From: Hawksworthiomyces lignivorus
Lineage: Eukaryota > Ascomycota > Sordariomycetes > Ophiostomatales > Ophiostomataceae
Assembly: GCA_002917075.1 (NCBI GenBank)
Contig: NTMA01000061.1
Span: 182,271-246,270, forward strand
Length of the DNA: 64,000 nt
Direction of reading: 5' to 3'
The position numbers were made by a program, and so were the translations under genes. Position 1 is the stretch's first letter, and each line of letters starts with the position of its first letter. The notes under the pieces were generated by a model that made no database searches, was not told the DNA's origin, and saw only the letters and a program-made list of their open reading frames with translations. Positions 1-10,370 of this stretch are shown here, in pieces.

Positions 1-2
1 GA

Positions 3-261
3 TCGCGCAGCTGGGACATGCGCGGCAACTGGCTGCCGACAGGCACGCCGTATGACTTCCTGGTCGGCCTGGTGGTCAAGTCGGACGCGGGCAGGTCGCC
101 CTACAACGCGGCAGCCGGCAGCTGCTCGCCGGCAGGCCGAGGACTAGGTGTACCACTGCTACGCGCAGAACATGACTGCGGCAGGCAGCGCGCACCTTCG
201 TACGCTGCCTACGTGTACTGAGACCAGCAGTAATAACCGCACCTTCTTGTTTAACGTATAA
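3..261 (+). pseudogene. Unidentified coding remnant at left edge, frame broken
   Basis: The first 235 bases are GC-rich, unlike the AT-rich DNA that follows. The frame starting at base 3 reads like protein (RGNWLPTGTPYDFLVGL, then KSDAGRSPYNAA) to about base 145. Its continuation reads best in another frame (VYHCYAQNMTAAGS...LPTCTETSS), which ends at a TAA at 259-261. A one-base frame change within a few codons suggests a decayed 3' end of a gene lying mostly outside the window; an intron is a less likely explanation because no good splice pair is visible. I do not recognise the family. The Cys-containing tail could belong to a secreted protein, but that is a guess. Confidence 0.3.
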
Positions 262-1020
262 TTACTAGTTCTTTTGCTGCTTAATTTCTTTTTTCTTTTC
301 TTTTTTAAACCCCCTTCGCTTTTTCTTTAGTATTTTCCTTCTATCCTTTATGTCTTAACATTTTCTCTTTCCTTTTTTCTGTTCATTTTCATTTTCTTTA
401 TCCTCCCTGCCCTTGTTTTGGTCGTTTGTTTTTTCAACCTCCTCTTTTATAAAGAAGTCTCCACACATTTCTTTGTCTTATTTTGTCCTAGACATCTCCT
501 AACAATCGGCATTATCCCTTTTTATCTCTCAGCGCTACGGGGATGGGCTGTTAGGGCGGCAAACCTCCTTCATTGCTGCTCATAAGAAGATATACTAAAA
601 CGGGGGCGTGCTTCATCTCTCCGACATAACCAAGGCAGTAACATCAGGGCACATGGTTAACGAGCCAAGGAAACAGAAAAGTCTCGCAAGGCCTTGTGCG
701 TACTCGTACAACTAAATACGCTGGCCTCAATTAATTAATGTTGTACTGTGCTCTTCAGGCGTTACAGCTAACGGTGTTCTGGTCAACGATTCGAGGTCGA
801 ACTGGCTTAGAAAAGAGGATTGTCGCATCACACAGCCTCATGGCGCTGTTTGAAGTGTGGTATGCTTCCACGCTGGCGCAAGGGTATCTCACCACGCAGG
901 GCTGAGATTGATAATCCTTTGGATTAGTTGTGCACCTCGTAACCAGGCCATTATAGCAATTAAGTTTCTTAATTAAGTTGAAGAATCTACTCGCCTCGCT
1001 ATATCTAGTAAGCGTTAACT
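215..1020. repeat. Dispersed repeat, copy A
   Basis: This AT-rich stretch aligns by eye with 6236-7243. It includes a T-rich segment (about 240-500), and its best-conserved part is about 690-1020. Shared landmarks include ATCCTTTGGATTAGTTGTGC at about 915-935 and a conserved end, CTAGTAAGCGTTAACT, at 1005-1020. Most differences between the copies look like C/T or G/A transitions, as expected of repeat-induced point mutation (RIP). No open frame of useful length runs through it. After 1020 the two loci diverge at once, so 1020 is probably a true element boundary. The element class is unknown. Confidence 0.65.
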
Positions 1021-1498
1021 AAAGGTACGATGCATTAGTGGAAATTAGCTTTACATAGAAATAGCCATTACACTATAGCACTGTTACGTGAGGCTCTGGT
1101 ATTATGCCAGCTATGGTCATATGGTTGTTTTGTTGGTTATGTAGAGTAGATGCCGCCGTTCATTTCGCTCACAGCACAAGTATTGCCGTGTCTCCACTGG
1201 TTTACCTCCTTTACCTCCCCATGCTCCATTCCCCATAGACAGATAGGAAAAGCCATGAAGCTTATAGTGATTTCTAAATGAATTGTGAAACATTGTAACT
1301 GGATTGGAAACGAATTTAAAATCGTCGGCGTCCTCAGTTTTGTGATCTGGCAAGACATCGACCTAAACAATTGCTTTAACTAACACCAGGTTAAGTCTCG
1401 CTTTTCTAATGCGTGGTGGGCTTTGCCTCCACTTCTCGCTGGCTCATTTTGATTTTTCTTTCTTCGCGCTTTGTGCCACGCAATTCATTATTACAAAC
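1021..1498. other. AT-rich spacer
   Basis: There is no supported gene. Two overlapping minus-strand open frames of about 77 codons (1117-1370) show no recognisable motif and are probably chance. The segment is the 3' flank of the membrane-protein gene that ends at 1499. Confidence 0.5.
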
Positions 1499-3739
1499 TT
1501 ATGACTTTTCGATATCTTGAGTCCCTGGTGTGCGGCCATCTTGATCTTCAATGTCGTGATCCTCATCATTTCGTTGATCTGTTTGTTCACTATGATTAAC
1601 TGCTGCCCTATGCGCTTGTAATTTGGGATGCTTAGGGTTGGTAATGTCTATGACTGCCAGGATATCTCCTGGCTGGGTCACTGGTATCGATTTCGTTCCG
1701 CGTGACCACGTACCCATTCCTGTGCCTTCGTGGGCCAGTCTCTGCAGCTGAAATGCATCAGTGGTGGCCCATTCCAGTTTTGCATAGCGATAGCGTCCTC
1801 GGCGATCTAGACAACAAGATAATATCGGGCCTAGTGTGAAGGAGAGCACAATGATAAAGCCGCCAACAAGGAGGATAAGGAATAGGCCGAGAATGCTGAT
1901 AGAGATAAATCCTTCTGCAAGGATTTTCTATATATATGTTAATTTTTATTGTTATTCTGCTGTACTGCTTTTTGTGTTAATTAAATCATAAAACTTGCCC
2001 ATACCTGATTTGCGCATAACTCTTTCTCGGTTGTCGTATTTGCATACACAACGAGATCAGCATACTTTGGGTCTGCGAACCCAATTACAGATTCTAGAAA
2101 GAGTAATTGCATCTGAGCCATGACTGTGGCATGCCAGTGCTGTACTTCGAGTTGCCACTGGTTGTCGGGCAGAGGGCCTAGTATTGGTCCGTTCAGTTTG
2201 TTCCGGGCTGTAAGAACTTGAGTACCGAGTGTCCCGATAGGATCTCTTATTCCCGAATAACTTGCAAAGGTCGTCCGCCAGAGCCAGTACATCCATTCTT
2301 CGTCACCCTTTTCGCGTAAAGAAAATAGATCCCCTATTGCATTGGATGGGCTAGTAAGCAGAGTACATTTCCTCTGCTTACTAACACCTGTAAAACACCA
2401 CTGCTCCTGTTCCTTACAAGCCAGTGGTGCTCCCGGCTCACTTTGACGGAAGAAAGTTGAGTTACCCCAGCCACTTATTTTGAGCTTGTGGATTTGTGTA
2501 GTATTCGTTGTCCCGCCATACCAGGCGTCGTTCGATGGGCGTGAAAATAAAACACGGTTCGATGTTAAGAAGAAGATAGTTAGACTAGAATTTTCTAGAT
2601 TTAGCTCTGAAAGAGGATAGAAACTAGAGCCGCTCGCATCGAAGCTTCCGTTCCAATAGTTAGCATAATGAAACCTGTATTTGATTGTTAGTGATTTTGT
2701 ACCGTAAATTAAATCAGAACGATTGAAGTAACAAATATAGGACACACCGAACGCTAAAATCGTATATTGTGTCTTCTCCATTGTGTGTTTGATCTTCAAC
2801 ATTAGGATATATATCGCTTAAGAACTGTGTCGTATAATTCCTGGTCGTACCGTTTACATTTTCCATCTGTCCATAGTAATATGTGGTGTAAGACTGATTT
2901 GTGGCCTCATCATGAGTATGAAATCGATAACCGTCTGTTGTTAGAGGTGCACAATGCACTGTTCTCCTAAACTGGCCTCTCCGGTCAATTGGAGTATTAA
3001 GGCCAAAATCATCGTGGGTATCTAAAAACCCTGTGTCTATAAACAAGTTTCCGGCCGAATTTTTGCAGATCTTGGTATCAAATGGGCAACTTGCGTTGGT
3101 GTCTAATACCGCCGGAGCCAGCTGTCTCTTAATATAAGTGCCACAATTTACCCCGAGGGCACCAGACTGAGATGTATAACAGTGACGAGCGTAAGTCTCT
3201 GCTGTTATCATATCTTCAACGACTAATGGGCCTTCAGCATCCCCAAAAGTAGTCATGTTGTTGGCATTATGTATATATGAACAATTCACCCCCGATAGCA
3301 ACACCTGGCTATTGACTAGGGTAGCGACACGCGATGAGAAGCCGCCAGCAAAGGCGAAACCGACAAAAGAAGCTACAGCTAATCCTAGAGGCAGTAGCAA
3401 CTTGGTCCAAACTTGTCTCGCGTGAACTTTCCAGGAGAACCCCATATCCATAAGCGTCCAAAGTGCGCCCTCGGGGTTTGGCGCATTGCGTAAGAAAACT
3501 TGACGTTGATGATGAATGCCATCGCTTGGGCCGTCTTTCGAATATGCGTAGTGAAGGACGAGACATCCAAGTCTCCAAAAGCGTGTACCGACGAGAGCCA
3601 CATAGAAGGCCAGGAATGCAATCAACAAGCTGCCATTCTGGCGGGTCAGAGTGAGCGTAGCGCCGAGTATGCGACCCTTTGACCAGTCAGTCCAGGTTCC
3701 AAGATAGACCGCATAAGAAGTCGCTGCATCAGATGCCAT
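1499..3739 (-). CDS. Fungal multi-pass membrane protein of unknown function
   Basis: The three-exon model is complement(1499..1927, 2005..2674, 2748..3739), with introns of 77 and 73 nt. All phases agree, giving 696 aa. The N-terminus (YLGTWTDWSKGRILGATLTL, then a hydrophobic segment LLIAFLAFYVALVG at about 37-55) matches my memory of a large fungal membrane-protein family with no assigned function. A second hydrophobic segment lies near residues 115-130. A long N-glycosylation-rich loop (many NxT/S, paired Cys) follows. A final helix (ISILGLFLILLVGGFIIVLSF) is created only by removing the second intron, which supports the model. The cytoplasmic tail begins with the motif EWATTDAFQLQRLAHEG, common in this family. 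The gene is intact although it lies in AT-rich, repeat-bearing DNA. Role and substrate are unknown; a plasma-membrane location is inferred. Confidence 0.8.
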
Positions 3740-4726
3740 ATTTTATTTTGATCTCGGAGAAAGAAGACGTCGAAGGCGCGACGAAGCCGTTAATCGGAGA
3801 CATATAAAAATACGGAATTGCTTTGTTGCAGGTGACTAGAACAGAATAATATGCTAGGATTGCAAAAAAATGATCAATAATCTTACAACTGCATGTTTGT
3901 GTACTAACCAATACCGACTCACATCGCTTCTCTTATATCAAACAACATATATTGTTGGCTTCTTTTATATGTTCACCTACCACACAATCTCAAAAGCTCT
4001 TTAGGCAAAAGAAGGGGGGAAAAGGCTATGAGTAAAGGCATAGTGTTAAATGGAGTATAATCAGCAGCCATAATACGATCCCTTACATTGAGGCACAGCT
4101 CCCGTGGTGTGCTGTTGGCGCCGGGTAATTAAAGAAATATATCGATACGCCAACCAAGATTAACCAATCAAAGCTTTTCTTGCAATGGCAGTATACTAAT
4201 CTAGCGTTCTAATAGTCCCCTAGAGTACTATATCTGAGTGGTATACGCTTTCCCTCAATCGTATAGCATACCTGCCTTCAGATGTAGATCATTGAATTAC
4301 ATGCTCGATTTATGAGAATGTTTGTAAGTTTAGACGTAAATTAGGGGTCAGCTCACGTAGTTACTTTACTGCAATAATGCTACATTTAGATCCAAGGACT
4401 CAAATATGGACTAATCTAATGATCTAATACTCCTGTTTGTACGCAGTAGGACTAGTATAATAGAGAACCACGCCACTAAGAAGAATGTATCTTTGCCGGT
4501 TAGCGTACGCTATTGTGCGTAACTAGGCATTGTCTTCTAAAACTCCTGGTATTTACACTGCACTGCTATGCTTATGCAGTGATAAGACGAAAACTACGTA
4601 AAAGAAAAAAATGCTTTCTGCTCTTGATATAAAATTGCCTGCATCATTTGGAGCTTTCATAATTTATGTGATTTTATAATCGAACTTCATGGTTGAGATT
4701 AGATTAAACTACTTAAATAGAGTGAT
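3740..4726. other. AT-rich intergenic region
   Basis: This interval lies upstream of the membrane-protein gene and downstream of the small secreted protein gene. I see no coding potential, RNA gene or repeat unit, only AT-rich sequence with dense stops in all frames. Confidence 0.5.
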
Positions 4727-5128
4727 TCACGGAGGAGGAAAGGGAACTAGGCAAGCTGGGTCAACTGTTTTCCACCTGCAACGATCCGACTGCGGATTAG
4801 GATCAGGGTTTATTTTAGGAGCTACATAGAGCCCGCGTGTCATTGAAGGTAAAGTTGAGCCAGAAGGCACAGCCTGTACATTGCCTTCATGATTGACTAA
4901 AGTCGGTAAAGGGGTCGTAGTCTGTATGTTGACTCTAAGAGTGTTTAAACTTGGCGTTGGTGTAAAGATCAAAGCCTGCATATCGGGCGTAGGAGTATCT
5001 GTGTCTACTTCTAGTTAGGAAATCGTCATCCCTATTTTTAAAACTCTAGCCAGCTTACCCATCGGTGCCGCTTGAGCACTATGCTGAATGGCGATGCTAG
5101 CAAGGACTGCGAAAGTCTGGAAATGCAT
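4727..5128 (-). CDS. Small secreted proline/threonine-rich protein
   Basis: The two-exon model is complement(4727..5010, 5059..5128) with a 48-nt intron (GTAAGC...CTAACTAG). Phases agree and give 117 aa. The first exon encodes a convincing signal peptide (MHFQTFAVLASIAIQHSAQA, then AP). The mature part, about 95 aa, is rich in Pro and Thr (TPTPD, FTPTPS, TTTPLPT) and has only two Cys near the C-terminus (DRC, DPAC), ending VPFPPP. No known domain is recognised. Size, secretion signal, lack of homology and location in an AT-rich repeat-bearing compartment are the usual traits of fungal candidate effectors, but that role is inference. The start is fixed because only this ATG gives the signal peptide in phase with exon 2. 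Confidence 0.65.
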
Positions 5129-6235
5129 GTTGTGGAAATTGCTGGGCGTGGTTGTTATTTTGAAACTTGTTGAAAGATATAGATTGCTGCGACTTCAAAA
5201 TCGTCTTGTCATAGAAGAGATGACTGACTGCTTAGAACGTTTAAGAATTTAGAAATCTATTTACAGGAACGTCTATGCAGTCCTCTTTATACGTCTAGCG
5301 TACATATGTAATTTTGAAGTTCACCATAGATAACGTTCACATAACGACGGCAAACAACCATGTATGATCACGCCTAAATAGCCAAATTTGCCTACTTATG
5401 CTGGAGGGCTAGAATTTGATGTCGTCGTATCTATAAGTCTTGTTGGCTTCGCGAAAATTTGCAGTCTTTACATGACGCCCAACATTAGCAAACGTCCGTG
5501 CATCGTAGGGTTGTTGGTCCAAATGTCTCGTTGGATTAGCGGATTGCTACAGATTGTACGACGGCCGACAAGCTTTATCCTCCAATCCAGAGCTTAATGG
5601 TTAAACGTAAGTGCAAAACTGGGATGACGCGATATTACAGAATTATACGGGTTCAGACGCCCGTTCTAGTATTTTTGTGCATCTAGACGTTAGTGTAGTT
5701 AGGACACATCCAGAAGCGTAAGAATAGTACTGTCTACTAATAATAGGGGACTGCTCTGCTCCGTAATAACAAGCTTTTGGCTATAATGCCACCAGAAAGT
5801 GGAGATAAATGGGACAATCAGTCCAAAAATACACACCCCCCACAAGGAAATTGTATACTTTTTGAAGTGCTTAAGCGGCAACCGCTAGGTATGCTGCTTA
5901 GACGGTAGCGACTGTCTTGCGGCAGTGTATGTCAAAAGCTCTTCAGAGCGTTGTGTATTTTGGTACCCAGACATGTTGAGGTTCGCAGCTAGCTTCGTTT
6001 TTTTTTTTTTTTTTGAAGATGCAAAATAAAGATACAAAATCGTTCATATTTCTCGGGATGAAATGAGTTAAGTTCTTTATTCGTTTAGAATATAAGCACA
6101 CTCGTGCCCTCCATGTGGATGAGTGGTTGACGCACAGCTCAAAGCTAAATGGATTCTCTGCAGAAGTGCAAAATACGTCAATGGCACAAAATTATCACGC
6201 CAAAAGACCCTATAAATTTGTTGCAAACGCCTACT
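5129..6235. other. AT-rich spacer with one hydrophobic open frame
   Basis: The only protein-like segment is on the minus strand at 5699-5881 (SLWGVCIFGLIVPFISTFWW, then a Ser/Leu-rich stretch). It resembles one membrane helix of a larger protein, but a stop lies just upstream and no exon partner is visible, so it is at most a relic. A run of 17 T at 5998-6014 follows GCTAGC at 5988-5993. Confidence 0.4.
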
Positions 6236-7243
6236 GAAACCAGCAGCCAGAACAGCACCTTCTCGATTTAACCTCAACTACTAATTCTTTACTGCTTAAA
6301 TGATTTTTTTTTTGGGGGGAGGGGGAGGGGGGAAGGGGGGAATTCCTTTGCTTTTATTTTATTATGGAGTATTTTGGTATTTTTTTTATGTCTTAATATT
6401 TTTATTTTTATTTTTCGTTTATTTTTTGTATTTCCTTAACTTTTTTTCTATAAAGAAATTTTAATGTATTTCTTTTTTTTTTGATATAATTAAAGTAATA
6501 AAATTAAAGAATTTAATTAGCAAGTCAAAAAAGTAAAGAAATCTCAAAGAACCTTATACGAACTCGTACAAGTAAATACATTGATCTTGAGGGTTAATTA
6601 ATATTGTGCTGTGCCCTCTAGGCGCTACAACTAAAGGTGTTCTAGTCAACGAATCGAGATCAAACTAGCTTAGAAGGGGGTTGTCACGCCACACAGCTTG
6701 AAAGCACTGTTTTGGGAGTGATATGCTCCCACGCTGGTGCGAGGGTATGTCAACACGTAGGGCAGAGATAGATAATAATCCTTTGGATTAGTTGTGCACC
6801 TCATGACCAGGCTATCGTAGCAATAAAGTTTCTTAGTTAAGGAATTCTACCTCCCTTGGCCGCCCTTTAATATGTAAATGACAACTAAGAGACTTTTGCA
6901 AACTTTCAAAGAAATAAAATTAATCGAAGACGAATCACGACGCAAACACTAATTAAGTAGAAAGCTACCGTTCTAAGTTTATCTTCGGCAAATTCGTTAA
7001 AAATTCAATGACATACAAGTAGAGAGGCTAATCATCAGCCTGACCGCAGGATCACCGCACGTCCACCCCAAGTCATGATAAATGGAGGCTTTCTCGTCAA
7101 TAAGCGTAGCTGATCAATATTGCAGTGCACTAGGAACTCTCTAGGCCTGCGCACCTTTTGACTGTGCTAAATAATGGTATTGTTGATTATGTCGGTTAAG
7201 TTGAGGAATCTACTCGCCTCGCTACATCTAGTAAGCGTTAACT
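6236..7243. repeat. Dispersed repeat, copy B, with internal insertion
   Basis: Similar to 215-1020 over its whole length apart from an extra 359 nt (see 6836-7200). The left part begins near ACTGAAACCAGCAGC and the right end is CTAGTAAGCGTTAACT, as in copy A. Transition-type differences run both ways (for example TTCTGGTCAACG in A against TTCTAGTCAACG in B), consistent with both copies having been mutated. The copy abuts the stop codon of the gene at 7244. Confidence 0.65.
6836..7200. mobile_element. 359-bp insertion in repeat copy B flanked by GTTAAG
   Basis: Copy A reads continuously through TTCTTAATTAAGTTGAAG. Copy B reads TTCTTA-GTTAAG at 6836-6841, then extra DNA, then GTTAAG-TTGAGG from 7195. 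The extra DNA thus sits between two copies of GTTAAG, as expected of a 6-bp target-site duplication. I see no terminal inverted repeats and no open frame, so any element is short and non-autonomous. A deletion in copy A between short repeats is the alternative. Confidence 0.45.
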
Positions 7244-8227
7244 CTAGATCTTCCTTACATCACCAGTATTCTGTATTATTAGCCAAACAAGTTTTTCAGT
7301 CATCGCGACCTCTTTATCAGCCTTGCGCGCTGATTTCATAAGAGATTGTTTTTCTTTCTTGCTCCTTGCTGATGGTACCTCCTCAAGTTTTTCAAGAGCT
7401 TTGCCACGAGCAGTTTCCATGATGATTTCTGACCTAACATGCCAACCCCAGATATCTCGCTCCGTGCTGTTCTTAATATCTTTGGCGTAGTTATAACGCA
7501 CTCCACAATGTTTGATAGGGCTGACTTTACCCTCTAGCGCTAGGAGTTGGCGTTCAGGTACCGTACACGACGAGCGCCTACCCATCTTCAAGTCTTTCTC
7601 AGTAGGCACGGCAAAGCCGTGATGTAGTGGAGCTAGAAGATCTGCATCGGGCCCAATACCTAACACTCTACGCAGTTCTTTTGAATTGACGATTCTTGCA
7701 GTCAGGCCAACCGGATTGAATAGCGTTGCGTTCATCTCTTTGAGATAGCTGACCTTGCGTGAGCTCGGACCTGAGATAGAACACCAGCTAGCTGCTAAAC
7801 CAGCCAACTGAATACATCCTCCAGCAAGTTTAGTGAAACCCGTGGGGTCGGCATGTCCAATCATCTTGATTCCGCCTCCAGCCATGGCGACGTATCTGAA
7901 GGCCTTGTGGCCGCGCTTTCTCACGTTGAGCTCATCGATGAAGGAAATAAATTCTTTCTCGGAAATGCCAAACTCGCTCAGGGCAGGTGCATAGCTTCGC
8001 GTGAAAGGTTTACCTAGTTGACTATGCGAGGGAACGCCACACACGCGCGGCACCACTATAGGTAGACGTAAATATGCAGTGGTAATTTTGTGCTTTGGTT
8101 GTGCTGGTTCTATTGCAACCACGGTCTGTGTTGCAAGGGGTTTCAAGCCCGAAGTTAAGACCGAGGCGCTCGGGGTGTTTCGCGAGGCCATTCTCAACTG
8201 CGGCGGACGTTGAATCGATTCAGTCAT
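7244..8227 (-). CDS. Hypothetical protein with small-residue hydrophobic segment
   Basis: An uninterrupted frame of 327 codons begins ATG at 8227; a second Met at codon 13 is an alternative start. The N-terminal 90 residues are polar and Pro-rich with no signal peptide. The middle (about residues 120-155) has two hydrophobic stretches rich in Gly and Ala (YVAMAGGGIKMIGHAD, then LAGGCIQLAGLAASW), compatible with membrane insertion or glycine-zipper packing. They are followed by a conserved-looking block (YLKEMNATLFNPVGLTARIV). The C-terminus is a Lys/Glu/Arg-rich helix (EEVPSARSKKEKQSLMKSAR). The architecture matches a fungal family of uncharacterised proteins as I remember it, with no function known. 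It is the only uninterrupted long frame in the AT-rich compartment. Confidence 0.65.
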   Translation of the reverse strand: MTESIQRPPQLRMASRNTPSASVLTSGLKPLATQTVVAIEPAQPKHKITTAYLRLPIVVPRVCGVPSHSQLGKPFTRSYAPALSEFGISEKEFISFIDELNVRKRGHKAFRYVAMAGGGIKMIGHADPTGFTKLAGGCIQLAGLAASWCSISGPSSRKVSYLKEMNATLFNPVGLTARIVNSKELRRVLGIGPDADLLAPLHHGFAVPTEKDLKMGRRSSCTVPERQLLALEGKVSPIKHCGVRYNYAKDIKNSTERDIWGWHVRSEIIMETARGKALEKLEEVPSARSKKEKQSLMKSARKADKEVAMTEKLVWLIIQNTGDVRKI

Positions 8228-9464
8228 ATTGCTTTGTCTAGTAATGTGAAAAGAAAGTTTGCATTATTTCCATGAACAATTGCTCAAGGAAGGGCAGTGG
8301 TGCCTTTCTTAAATATACAGATTGAAAGGTGAGGACAGCAATATAATCTAGACAATAATCCAGGAGGCTGCCACTAATATCAACATAGCGTCTTAACCAT
8401 TGATTCAGCCTTGCAGTTACTCAGACCGTTCTTTTAGTACTAAACAAGGGATGTGAAAGTGGTCTTTGTGTCTAAACAGGGATGCTCCACTCTATTGTTT
8501 GCTTCTTCTTATGTGACATATATGTATTAGAGAAAGCGTAACCGTGAAGTGTTGAGTATTGTGGTTGATCGATAGCGTGTTTAGTTAGAAGCATCTTGCA
8601 CGGATTTTTGCTTAGCTCATATAAAATTTAGACGTAACTCTGTAGACACGACCGAAATGCATCTTCGGTACATGTACATCGCTGCCGAATTATTTAAAGA
8701 ATCTGTCCTTGACATCTATGTCTAGCTTGTGGTCATGATGATTTTGGCTGTGCAAGTGACTGCTTCTGCCTCTATGTAGTAAGCTATAAATAGCTTTAGA
8801 TATGACCTTATAAAGCTAGATACTCTGTTTGCATTCTGGCAACATAGATTCGAGCTTAAAGTACAAAATTCACCAAAAAAAAAAAAAAAAAAAAAAAAAG
8901 CTAGCAATCTAACGACTCTAGGTGAAGTAATTTGATTTAAGTGTAGCTATACAATCTATTCATGAACTTTATTTTAGTGGGTTATTTATGGGATATGCAA
9001 CCACAGTGCTGTGCTGTCTATCTATATAGTAGGGAACAATATTTGTCCTATCCACCTCGTACTACATCATATCATTGATCTGGAGCAGACTGACCTACAC
9101 CCGTTTTAAAACCGCCCGCGGATAGCCCAAGATTTGTGTCATTGAGGTTGGTTATTTTCAGATGTTCGTATGGGTAAAATACAGGTATAAAGACTGAACA
9201 AGCGAAGGAAGGCGGCCACTGATAACATTGATCCTGAAAGATGATGCAGTGGCATGCTGCAGAGACTATTTTGTCTTGCTTTGCTTCTGTGGAGAGCCAC
9301 TCAAATTTAATGGTTCGTGTTTGAAAAGCTGCTTCGCCCGTTCAACCGTCTCCTGCCAACATTAGCTATCGTCTCCTAGTCGACTACCAATCAGTGATCT
9401 TCAAGTCGGCGATTACCGTCTCACCCCTCAATCGGTTTTCGTCAGCTCCATGCCGACGTATTGT
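8228..9464. other. AT-rich intergenic region
   Basis: No gene is supported. A run of 25 A (8875-8899) is followed by GCTAGC. Composition changes to GC-rich coding sequence at the next gene, so this interval marks the right edge of the AT-rich compartment. Confidence 0.5.
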
Positions 9465-10370
9465 TTACTCATAGATCGATATGTCCGCCTTCATTAACAA
9501 AAGTGCCAGCTCCTTTCTCGGCTCAGCCTTAAGTAGCGAAAAGGAGGCAATGACGCCGCCCGTCTTCCATCCCCGCAGTTCCATGTCAGTCTTGACGGCA
9601 GCGGCGTAAGGGTACGACTCGAGGAACTTACAGATTGGGAAAATAAACGTCCATAGCTCGCGGCCCTTCTGCAGATCCCCCTTCACGGCCACGGCATCCC
9701 ACAGCTGCACCGATAGCTCGGGAATGAAATTGGTGGCGCCCCAGACAGAGCCCTTGGCGTCAGCGGCGAGGTCGTAGAAGGTGAGCGTATCCCAGTCATT
9801 GAATGTTGTCACACGGCTATTGATTCCCGCACTGAAGAGAAGATCCGTCAAGATGGACGTATTACCAGATGTGTCCTTCATGTACGTGACGCCGACGTCA
9901 GAAAGGGCGGCGACTTGCTCGGCCGTTAGAGTCAGGCCGCTCGTAGACGGGATGTTGTAGTACATGATGGGCAGGCCGCTGGCGTCGTGGATAGCGCGAA
10001 GGTGCTCCCGCAACAGGTCGATACTGACAGGATCGTAGAAGGGCGGCACCACCATGACGGCGGCAGCACCGACCTTTGCGGCGTGCTTGGCCAGATCCAC
10101 TGCACGCGGCGTCGAGAGCTCTCCGATGCCAGCCACAACGGGTACCCGGCCGGCAGCTGATTTGACACACTGTTCCACGACGGCCTTGCGCTCGTCTTTG
10201 TTGATAACGGTGAACTCTCCAGTGCTACCGCAGGGCACCAGACCGTGGACTCCGGCAGAAATTAGGCGCTGGATGTGTTCATCAAGCCGCTCCAGGTCGA
10301 CGTCGGACTGGTCATCAAGGAACGGTGTAACGAGGGCCACGTAGAGGCCCTTGAGTTCTTGGGATGCCAT
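9465..10370 (-). CDS. DapA-family aldolase/lyase (dihydrodipicolinate synthase-like)
   Basis: A single exon of 301 aa, the usual length for this TIM-barrel family. The signature near residues 44-53 (LVPCGSTGEF) forms the 2-oxo-acid carboxylate pocket. YYNIP at 137-141 carries the catalytic Tyr, and the Schiff-base Lys is K165 in YMKDTSG. Fungi make lysine by the aminoadipate route, so a lysine-biosynthetic role is unlikely. Fungal members are usually pyruvate-releasing aldolases such as 2-keto-3-deoxy-L-galactonate aldolase or 4-hydroxy-2-oxoglutarate aldolase, and the substrate here cannot be read from sequence. It is cytosolic, with no targeting signal. It lies downstream of a decayed Zn2Cys6 regulator on the same strand and may belong to the same catabolic block. 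Confidence 0.9.
   Translation of the reverse strand: MASQELKGLYVALVTPFLDDQSDVDLERLDEHIQRLISAGVHGLVPCGSTGEFTVINKDERKAVVEQCVKSAAGRVPVVAGIGELSTPRAVDLAKHAAKVGAAAVMVVPPFYDPVSIDLLREHLRAIHDASGLPIMYYNIPSTSGLTLTAEQVAALSDVGVTYMKDTSGNTSILTDLLFSAGINSRVTTFNDWDTLTFYDLAADAKGSVWGATNFIPELSVQLWDAVAVKGDLQKGRELWTFIFPICKFLESYPYAAAVKTDMELRGWKTGGVIASFSLLKAEPRKELALLLMKADISIYE

Noticed and set aside
5388..5597. A 69-codon plus-strand frame
   Set aside because: No recognisable feature, in AT-rich spacer; chance length.
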